DNA of 64,000 nt, from positions 24,101 through 88,100 of the IMG/VR virus record IMGVR_UViG_3300032242_000965; one strand, written 5' to 3'. This DNA comes from a virus. Positions 51,401-63,400 of the stretch are shown here, piece after piece. The translations under genes were made by a program, and so were the position numbers. The first letter of the stretch is position 1, and every line of letters begins with the position of its first letter. The notes under the pieces are model-generated. The model was not told the DNA's origin. It worked only from the letters and a program-made list of their open reading frames with translations, and did not search any database.

Positions 51401-54400
51401 ATTGCTTTGTGCAAATTTTACATCATAACTACTAGTAAATCTAATTTCAGGAGTAACTGGATAATTCTCACCTGGATCTATTATATTGATAGATATAACT
51501 TTACCATCAGACATAACCGGTTCTAATACTGCTTCACGTGTTGGTGATGGATATATTGTAGTATCAATATGTGCAGTAATTTTGGGCGGGTCTATATAAC
51601 CTCTACCAGTTTCTAATACAACTACACCGGGTAGATCCATAGTAATAACTATACCTGGATAATGGTCTGATACATAAGAATTATTGATCCCTCTAGTTAA
51701 TCCTGACACCAATCCAGTGTCTCTATTAACAGTATTATATCCTATAATTTCACTATCAATATACAAGGTACCTGCGTCAGGCATACCTCTAGCATTATCT
51801 ATTAATAATGTATTACTAGTAGGTGTCATATATATTTTCAGTATACCTATCTCAAAGTTAGGTATATCTTTTAATGACAATCCATAATTACTATGCCAAT
51901 CAGTATAATTACTGTTGGTCCATATGCTATCTCCAATTGCATATTCATTCTTTGTATTGTTAGGATTTATAAAAGATAGTTGTGGACTTATAAATTTACC
52001 TGTTTTAGAATTATATATTGGATTAATATCAAAATCAGTCGTGTTTGAATATACATTATCAGTATGTGTATAACGCAAATCAAAATCTTTAATGACAGTA
52101 TGATATGGCTTAACTTCATTAATATAACCACTTAGAAGTGTTGTATTATCTACGTGGTAATTTACTTCTTGTTGCAAATCACGAACCGTATAAGTTACAT
52201 CTGCAAAACTAGTTTTATTTAACCATGGCAGATAGTTATTACCGCTTACATTTTCACTTTGTATATATTCAAACATCAGTATCAAACTCTTATTACGATG
52301 TTCTAATAGTGGACCAGTAAAGATTTGTTCATTTAATGCACGAATAATATAATATGTTTCTAGCGCAGGGAATGTATCGAAACTATCAGTGTCAAAGAAG
52401 TTGTCACCGAATCCAATCTTATTAGTTTGATAGTCCCATAATTTACTTGAGAACTGTATTGTTCCGTTTTGCAATCCTATACGTGTCCATGCACCGCTAG
52501 TGTATATGTATACTTCACGCTTTCCTTGACCGTTCTTAGCAACACCTACAATAAGTCCCTCTGTAGCAGTTAATTTGTATAAGTCTGCATACATACCAAC
52601 TTCAATTTTTGTTTTTGTCGTATCGTTATATCCAGTTGCCCACCAATAGATATTAGACCAATAACTACTAGTATCAAAATAATCACCCGACATGGCTAGA
52701 TATGTTAAATTACTAAACTCATTGATAGGATACTGAGCAAGAACTTTATTAGCATATCCTAAATAATTTTTTAATGCATTGAATCTATCAATAAACATAC
52801 TTTGTCTAGGTCTTACACCAATACCTGTTTGCATATAAGCAGGTAATGTATAGTTTGGAACACTAGAACCTATCAAGTCTACACCAGCAAAACTTTCTAA
52901 TAATCTATTATACAATCCTTCTGGACTATCATGTCCTAAACTATAGTTTGGTAAGCCTGGCAAGAAATCACTAGGATTATTATTTTGTATTAATTTGAAT
53001 TGATTCTGTATTACGGCTTCATTTGATCCAGAACCAAAACCTAAATGCATATTAGTATGCAAGCCGTTTATATAATCACGCACATTATACAATGCATAGG
53101 TATCACTACGTAATGGTGCCATGTATGAAATACCTGAATTTTGCGGACGAGTTATATATCTTTCTAGTATACTATCAGTTAATGTCTTATCACTATTATG
53201 TACTGCATTTGTATTTCTTACCCAGTAATAATAATTCTGTACTAGACTATTATTAGAATTAACTGCATATGTTGATGTATACTTTTGTAAATCGTATGGT
53301 GTTCCGGGTCCTGTATAGTTCACAGGAGTCACATCACTTTCTATCCAAGTATATACAGTTACATCACTACCAGGGAAAATTTGTCCCCAATACTTAGCGT
53401 TATATGCCAAATCATCCTGATGATAATTCAAGAACCTAGTAGTACTAGTATTGAACCATGTTTTACCAACTTGCTTGATACTCCAAATCATTGTACTAGA
53501 AACTGTAGTTCTATGATTATATCCGGCTGGGTCAGAGATTCCAATAAAGTCTAAATTCTCTCTTACCGCACCTAATAATTTACCACGTAACGGATCGATG
53601 TAATCTAAACTAACTAGATTTTCATCAGTAATGTTGTTATATAATTGAACTTTTTGAATCTTATCAATGTCAACTACATTTGTACTATTTCTATAGATAC
53701 TCCAGTTTGGTGATCCATATGCATTTTCATATACAGTAACTCTTCCACCAACTTGATCAGCTACAAAATTAGGACTACCTATTACAATAATGTTATCATT
53801 GAATGAAAGACTATTACCATACAAAGGCAATGCTCCATATACTGATATACTATCATTAACTGGTTGAGAATAAATGTATTCACCTGAGTTCAATAAACTT
53901 TCATTATATGGTTTGATATAATCATACATATAAGCCGCGCCTGCATTATAGAATACATCTTCAAATGTAGTAAGATTTAAATCAAACACAGTATTGTAAT
54001 GCATCTCGCTGCTTATCATATCAAAGAATGTACCAGCATAACGATCGGCTTTAGGTGCAGTAACTACAAAACTATTTTGTTCATTGAATGCCACTCTATA
54101 CCCAAACTGACTGTTATTCTGTACATGTGGTTCTCTGATAATTTGTGTCTTGGTATAAGGTGCTATACCCATTAGATAGAAGTAATTACCATTAAATGCG
54201 GTTATGTTAAGTTTATTATTATCAGCACCTAACTCAACACTTAACAAACGAATAACCAATCTGTCATCTTCAGTTACATATGCAAATATGTTCGGTACTT
54301 TAGTGAGATTAATTGCATTTGCAATTCCATATGCATCAAGACCATTAGTAAAATCTAGGAATACTGAATAACCATTAATAAACAAAATGGTTTTTGATAC

Positions 54401-57400
54401 TGATTGTCCACCTATAGTAATAGGTTGTAGATTAGCAACTATCTCGGCAGTTGCAAACCCATAACGTTTAGCTTCATTAGTAAAACGATATACTGCTCCG
54501 TTTTGACCTGGCTTAGTTTGGTCATATATTGCACCTACTATTACTTCACTACCGGTATTGTTGGTTGCTATGCTAGTTCCAAATTGTTGATTGGCTATTA
54601 CTCCGTCAATATTATCATAACTAGTCAATGATTGCATTAATACTAAACTAGGACTACTTACTGTGATAACATCACCTGCTTTAATACCTAATACTTTACT
54701 AAAGAATATTTCTGGGATCTGACCTGCATATCTAACATTATAGAATGTCTTTGACAATGGCTTACCGTTAAGAGAAATTCTAGTATGATCCATTAAGAAG
54801 TTATCTAATGGCCAAGGTAATGCAATTACTAATATATCTGGGTTATAGTCTAACTTGAATGTTTCAATTAATCTATCAAACGCCCAAACAATACCAACAT
54901 TAGGTGAGGGAGGAATAGTTTCATTATCTACTAATCTAACATGGTATGTAGGTGAACCAATGAATATCTTACTTGCATCATAATTAACAGCGATGCTTGC
55001 ACCAAAGTTATCATTGCTTTGGTACAATACTGTTTTCCATGCAATTGATGCCATTACAGGATCACTACTAGTTGGTCCGTTATAATTACTATCTAGTGTA
55101 ATAGTTTTTGTTGTAGTTCCAGTTATATTAGCTATAGTAAATGTATCATAATCTTCAGTATTAGTATTGTAAATTGTAATTGTGCCACCTTTCATATCAG
55201 ATATGATAGATAGTGAAAATGTTGCATCCAATGTTACAGCACTACTACCGTTAGTTACTGATACTAAAACTTCTCTAGGATTCTTCAAATCACCTGGGTT
55301 TTTACCTAAATAATAAGTGTCAAATGATGACATATTAATAGGTCCCATAAAGTTAAACTGGTTATTAACAGTGGCAATGAATATATTGTTAGATGCAATT
55401 ACATCACCGTTATTTAAATCTATTTCTTGTAAGTATGAAGATCCGTGATTTATATTTTTATTATCTATGAAATCATTTCTAATTCCAGCCAATTGATTAA
55501 TACTAAGACTATATCCTATACGTTCAACTGTATGTATTACTGTTTTATCTATAGTAGTAGTAACTATAATTTCTGAATCTTTAGCAGGAGCAACATCTAA
55601 TATAATCTTGTCTTTTACTAATTGATAATTAAATATGTTAGACCATATAATTTTTGCATTGATTGGGCTGGTTGTGGTGTTGCCCTTAAAATTACTGTCC
55701 AATGTTATAATTTTTGTTGGATTAGAAGCATCTATATCAGCGATAATAAAGGTATCATACTTGTATGTATTGTCATTATAAATTACAATCTTTCCACCTA
55801 TCATGCTAGTAGTAACTGCAATGTTGATTGTGGTTACTATATTACTATCGTTAGTTGCTGATATTAATATAGTTATTGGTGCAGACACTTGGATGTTGCT
55901 GTAATTTTTTGCAAGGTGTCCATAGTTACTATTGGGAATAGCAATATCAATTTTATTTCGCACTACTCCGGTTGGATCAGTAGAAGTCAAATCAAAGGTT
56001 GTTGTAGTACCATCACCAATTAAGGTATCTATAATAGTGTCAATATACTCGCTAGTTATTACAGTAACATAGTCAGGTAATAAGTTAGTATATGTCCATG
56101 CCGGAGTATTGACAGGGAAATATGGTTTAAATTCTAAATGAGTTGTTAGATATGTATAGTAGGTATCTAATGTCTTAAATAACAAATCATATGAAAGTGG
56201 ATTACAGTAATCATTGACATAAAACTTAGTAACATTTGTATTTAGGTCATATACATAGTTAGTCAATGTGACAAGATAATCTGTGTTATCATTAGTCGGG
56301 TCAATTGCTATATGTGTGCCAGGAGTTAATTCACCAGAAATTGAGAAATAATAGTTTCTACGTGTTGTGCCAAACGTTCTTAGTGACAGTTCAGGATTAG
56401 TAGTATCCAAGTCCTCAGCAGGTACATTATGTGCACCGTCATATGTCCATTGAATAGTTGCATTGATTGTTCCGGTAGGATCAGGATAATTGCTATCTAA
56501 TGTTATACTTTTAGTTGTAGTTCCAGTTATATTGGTTATATTAAAGGTATGACTTCCAATAGTAATTGTACTATAATTCTTCATGTCAGATATGACATCT
56601 GTGGAATTAGTAACTATTGTAGGAGAATATTGAGTTACACCTATTCTTAAATTAATTTTCTTTCCTTCAAACCCAAAACCTAATATTACAGAAGTATTAT
56701 ATTGTTTATATTGCAAGAATGTAATACGTTTGCCCTGTGGTATAGAATTTTTTGCGTTACCATCAACTACAAAGAATTTATCTAATGGATTTGTTGGTGC
56801 AGCAAGTTGTGATATTAATGGTGTATCTTGTTTATTACCTAATACTGGCAACAATGTATAATCAACTTGACGATGGAAGTAAAGTACGCTGTTAACTTTG
56901 GGTGCGCCTACAAACAAATAGTTGCTATCACCACTAAATGCCATACTAGTACCTGCATATGTACCGTTGACAGTTAATACTTGTTCTTCAACCAATGCCG
57001 CTACTTCTTGTAGTGATACAATTCTATAAACATATAATTTACTTACTGTGTCACTTGGCTGGCTTACAATCATAAATTCACTACTGCGAGCCATAGTAGT
57101 ACCAAAGCCTACATCTTTTGTGATAGTATCAATTCTAATAGTACCGATACCACTACGAATATATTTGTAGACTCTTCCTACTGGACCTAAATCAGGATCT
57201 ATATAGTTAGGATCACTTATGTAGTAACCCAATTGCGGTAGATATGCTACTGCACTACCTAATTTACCATTGTTGATGTTTGGTATTTCAAAGTTAACAT
57301 CATAGTAGTTAATATTCTTTTGATATACTGCCCAGTTATTAGTTGCGGTTTGGTCTACCCAAACTTTTGCAGTAGTATATTCAAAGTTTAATAATGGTAA

Positions 57401-60400
57401 AGTGTTTATCTTAGTAGGTGAACTTACTCTCATTGGCTGAAATCTATATATTAATACAGGATTATCAAACATAACTGTTGTTATATTTGATGCCAATGCC
57501 AAAGTAATAATTATAGATTTGTTATTTGATATTTGTTCTACTGTGTAAAAACCATTAATGATAGTATTAGTGTTTGTATCTTTATTGATAACAGCAATTG
57601 TATCATACTGTGATAATCCATGTGGTGTAGCGAAGTTTATTGTACATGTGTTATTCAAATTATTGACTAATGAAGTCATCATTAAGTCTAAACCTATAGG
57701 GGTATAGACATTCCAATCACCCTGTTTATCAGCAATCCAAATATAGTCATTCTTATAAATTAAATTTGTTACCAAATTACTAATACGTTCAACTGTATAT
57801 GAATATAATGTGATATCGTCCAAGTTAGCATACCCCGCACTTGGTAAACTAGTAATACTATTATCACCTATAGTAGGCAATACACTAGTAGTGTTTATTG
57901 TGCGACCGTAGTTTTTAATATTATATAATGGTACTTGTTGTTCTGCTATATCTACATTATTACCATTAATTAAACTTACGATTGCAGGATTACCTGTCAA
58001 TAGATTTTCATCTAATGTGAATTCTACAAAGTTATGATTTAGTACACCACCGTACTCACTATTCTTAATAGCCCAGTTTTCATTTATAGTATATGCTAAA
58101 TCATTATTCTGTATGGTAGCACCTTGGAAACTATTGATTATATCTAATGTTCCCTTTTCTGCAATCATATTTTTATAGATGTTAACTTGTGATATATCAT
58201 CTAGGTCGGCATCTGCTAGATAACTACGAGGTCTATAACCAATCAATGAGAAGCCTAACAAGTCACCGTCATTTTGAATATTACTTCTACGTGTATCATA
58301 GTAATATTCACTTTCACTTGCACGTGTATTTGGGTTAGCCAATATACCTGTATCAATCTTGTCATAACTAGTTAATGACCAGTCATTAAAATCAAACGTA
58401 TTAGTTGGAACGATAACTGTTTTATTAGCCATCCAGTATTTGCGCTTGTATATTACAATCGTACCTTTGGTATACTTTGTATTTTCTTTCCAATCAACTA
58501 CGTTGTTTTGATTTTGTATAAAGCCAGGTGCGTATAGTGTACCGTCCCATTGATTAGTCTTACTACCCTTAAGGTATAATCTTTGTTGACGCAACCCTGT
58601 AATTAAATTGTAAAGTACATCATTGAATACAGTTTCATTATCAAAAATAACGATATGTTCTGCAATACTAGTATCCGCACGTAGATAACTTATTGTATCT
58701 CCGTTAGTCAATATCTTCATCTTAAACGTTGTATCTTTACGATAGATAGCCAAATCATTTAAATTGACCGGTATTAGATTTTGATTTAATACAAAGTTAT
58801 TTTGAGTTAATGTGAATGGTTGAATAATTCCAATTGGTTTCTCAATATGGAATTTATTTGAACATGGATTCAAATTGATTACGCTTCCAACTTCCCATCC
58901 AGTCTGCACCCAATATAATACTTCTGCAATCATTTGATTCCAGTCTAGTACTGTATTATTTTCTACATCATCAAATATTACGCCCTGTGTTGTTAGATAA
59001 TTACCATAACTTGCTAGCAAGTTAGCCAAATCAGTTATATTTTTATATTCTGTACCATAACTAGTATATTGCACCTGAGTTGAGTATTCAGAGTATATAT
59101 TAACTTTAAGATTCAATACAGTTATTAACTTTTGTTTTGTAGTGTTAGTAGGTATACTTGAAATAAAATATGTTTTATTTTGACTATTACCGTATACTTT
59201 ATATCCATTGGTAGTCTTCTGTACTATAACTGAACTATAAACAATAGTATCATTTGGTTCATTTGTATATTGTAAGATAGTATAACTATCATCCGGTACT
59301 ATCAATGAACTATTAGTGCTATTAGGGGATCCTTTTTCTATATAAAAGTTTACTTTATTTTTATCTGTATATCCACTAACTCTATAACTTAATCTTACAT
59401 CTACATAGGTTATAGTATTAGCAACTTGTTGTGTACCAGGTAAGCCATATTGATTTAGATAGTCAATGATCCAATTCATATAACTATGAGCAGCACTATT
59501 GGCATCATTTCCATATAATTGAAGTTGTTGTCTACCCGTAGTTCTAAATCTATTGTAAACTAGATATTGATTAAACTCATAGTTATATTTGTATACATCT
59601 AAGTCTAGTCCTAATGTAAAGAATTGTGCTGGCTTTGCTAATGCAAATATACGCATTAGGTCAAATGGCCATGTACTACTCTTTCTATAACTATATTCAG
59701 CAGGACCCACGTCACCAATAACCCAATCATTGTTGAATGTTGTTTTATTGTAGTTACGTATTACTGATTCAAACGGGCTTAATAACTCGCCTCTACTATT
59801 AACTGGTAAAATACTTAATAAGTCAGGTCTTATATAATTTTTATCGATATATGACTCACCATTATTATATATGTAGCCGTTACTTAAATCAGTCCATAAC
59901 AATAGATTCTCACTAGTATATGGTCCTAATCCATAACGCTCGTCCCACCAAGTTGGCTTAACTGGTAACCCTAGCATTTCCCAAGGAGTTGCATGAGGTG
60001 TTGCGGTGTCATAGAACCATAAATATATACCTCTCCAGTAACCCTGTTTAAGTGTAGTGTTGTCTAATTTGTTTTTAGCCTTACTATAATTCCATGTATA
60101 TTCATTAGTGCTGTCATAGTATTGGCTTGCAGTATCAATGCGATTTAATCCAACCCAGTTTAAGTAACTGGTTTTGTATAACTGCATTATCTGGTCGTAT
60201 GAATAATCAGTAGTTCTAAATTGTCCTGGGAATATATCTGCATATACTATTGGAGTTTTAGCATTTACTTTAATGTTATTATAAATTCTACATTCAAATT
60301 CAAATAGTACTTTGTCTCTAAAATCTATGATATTACCATAATCATCAAATGTATCATACATCTTTGTAAGACTACCATCATGACCTTTAATGAAGTAAGT

Positions 60401-63400
60401 TGGTTTTAAGTATGTCTCGTCTAATATAATTTCTGGAATAGAGACAGGATACAATCCTACTTTACTAGGAGTACTAGGTACAAAACTACCATATGTCTGA
60501 CTATATTCTTTAACAGTAACTGTATCACCATCATTAAGTTTGGCACTTAGTACTAAATATGGTGCATCAGGGTTGACAAAATAATCTACACCCTTCAACA
60601 TTAAATTGTTTTGCATTATACCATTAACAAGTCTTGAAGAATATACTAATACTGATTCATAATTAGCATTGTTAAAGTCATAGACTTTTGATAATGGATA
60701 TACCGTATTAGTTACTCCCACAGCAAATGTATATGTATTAGATATTGCTGGTGTTTTACTAGGTAACATGTCACTCCAAAAGAATGGACTAGATTGTGAT
60801 TTTGCACTAGTAATTATATCTAATGCATCATCTAATATATCACTTGCGCTATCATATGGTGTATAATCTTGTGAGTTTACTGTATTGATTAATAATGATT
60901 TGAATTTTACATACTCAGTAGCATTATAGTTTACTCCATTAAAGAAGTTTGCTTCTTGTCTACGTATAAATGCTGCCGCCGTAACCATTGTAGCACTATT
61001 TTGAATAATTCTAGTACCGTATGGTACAGGATTACCCAAGTCTCTATAGTTATTTGCACCAAATGATTGACCGGTCAGTCCAGGAATATTGTTACAAATA
61101 CTCTTATAGTGACCTCTAATGTCACCTGCATTTATAGTTGTAACTTGATAATTGAATGGGTTCTGTTGTAAATTGCTAGGTACCTGATAGTAACCTATAT
61201 TGCTTACAACATCACTATATGCCAATATAGTTATCAGGTCGCCGGCTGCTAGTGTTTGAGTAATAACGACAACGGTTTGAGTATTAGTTACTGTTGTAGT
61301 ATATGCATCAATTCTAGTGTTATTTACATATACTACACTAACTGGCCATGCTGTACTCGTACTATCTCTTAATGGTACATCTAATGTAAATGTGTTAGTT
61401 GTGTTAATATTTGTATATGTATAATCAAATACTTGATATTGAAAACTAGTATCAACTGCGGTTTCCCAACCTAATTTTCTAACATAATTTGTTTTATTTG
61501 TATACTGATAGACATAACCGTAATTTACAGGTTCATTGATACTTTGTCCATTGGATACATAGTTGAACGATTGGCTGTTTAACGTAGACTCAAAGTTAAT
61601 ATCATTTAGATTACCCACACCGCTATATTGAATCGGTATTCCTAACACCGTGTCTTTAACACCTGATCCTACGCTATATTGAAATAATGTACAACCTTTA
61701 AAATCAGTACCTGGATAATAATTACCATCGCCTAAACTTATACCATTACTATCAAACAAATCAAACAACGGTGCTTGATTAACAGTAGTTTTAGTTTGAC
61801 TATTAACCCATCCGTCTACGCTATCATAATAATAATTATAACCTTTATTAGTAACTCCATTAACAATAATAACTTGGTCACCTGAGGTTACATCACCGTC
61901 GCTTGCTTTGGTTAATGTAATAACTCTACTACCATTAACTGTTGCAATATTGGCTACAAAAATTTTATTTACGACTTCTGGATTTCTATCTTTTGCAAAT
62001 ATAATTCTACATCCATCGAATAAACTTGAATTTTCGCCATCAGGCAAATATATATTAGGATCAATACCTGCTATAGTGTTTAGTGCATCTGTGTTAACTG
62101 TATCAATATAATCAACTGGTGTTTTACCAAAAGTACCATGATATATTAACTTTAAGTTTGGATAAAATTCAATAATAGGACGTGATGCTCTATTAGTTCC
62201 AGTAGTCAGTGCTTTGTTAACAATTGGACTTAATAGATTATTCTCTGATATTGTTTTTAGTACATCAACATGGAACCAGCGATTACCCCTAGTCCAACCA
62301 TTTCTATCGATACTATTACGACTAATTGTAATATAGTCAGGTGTATATGGTAGATTAATTACATCGCCAAACCCTACTTGGTCAAATCCACTTGCAGGAT
62401 CATCAAACGGGGCACTAAATTCCTGACTATATAATTCTGGTACAATTAATTCGCTACTGGGTATTAACTGTATACTTGTTCCAACACCTTCTACATAATA
62501 AGTATCGTGTAGATATTTTGTTGGGAATACTCTTCCGACAAATTTTACTCTTAATCCATTTGAAAATTTTATTCCATTTGGGCTTGTATATGCTTTTTGT
62601 CCAATAATATCAAGTACATCGATAACTGCTGAGACTGTATCATCTATAAGTTTAATCTTACCAAACTTAAGTGAGTTTCCCTCATCCTGATAATATAGTG
62701 TACTGATTGCAGAAGTATTTGATGGGATTAGTGATATCTCCCCATAACTATTCTTAACAAATTTTCTGTCTATATATTCTGTTCCGGCAGCAATAACTAT
62801 TGTAGTATTATCAGCAATAGGCATTAATGGTACTAATTTAATAACTGGATCAAATTGATCTCCAACTAATGTTATCTTAAATATAGTACTAGTTATTGGT
62901 TCTCTTATGAAGTTTTCAAAATTAACAGTATCAAAGTTATCACTATCAAAAAAATCACTAATTATTGCTCTTTCATTAGGATTAGTGCCATAGAACAATA
63001 ACGTTTTATCTGCAACATTAATTACACCGTCAATATTCTTAATATCATATAAACGTCTTCCGTGTACGTTGTCAAAACTCAATGTTGTTACTAAATCAAT
63101 AGGAACACGACCTGGATAATTATTATCATCTTCTGCATTGCTTGTAGGAACATTATAAGTAAATGTACCTGAACTGACACCGTTAAATTCTATGCCATTA
63201 ATTTCTCTTGTGCTGAAGTTTTTTCTATTTGGATCAACACCGTCCATACCTGGCAATGATTGTATATAAAATTTACTTTTTTCATCAACTTGAAACGTAT
63301 ATGTACCACCACGAACTAGTGTCAATGTTGGGTTCTCTGTTGGGAGTAATGATCCATTTACTTCAAATTGATATGAATTAACATTGGAAATAACTTTAAT

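Noticed and set aside
47142-62111. Plus-strand open frames of 60-98 codons across the giant gene
   Set aside because: They are antisense shadows of the continuous minus-strand frame, without ribosome sites or recognisable products.
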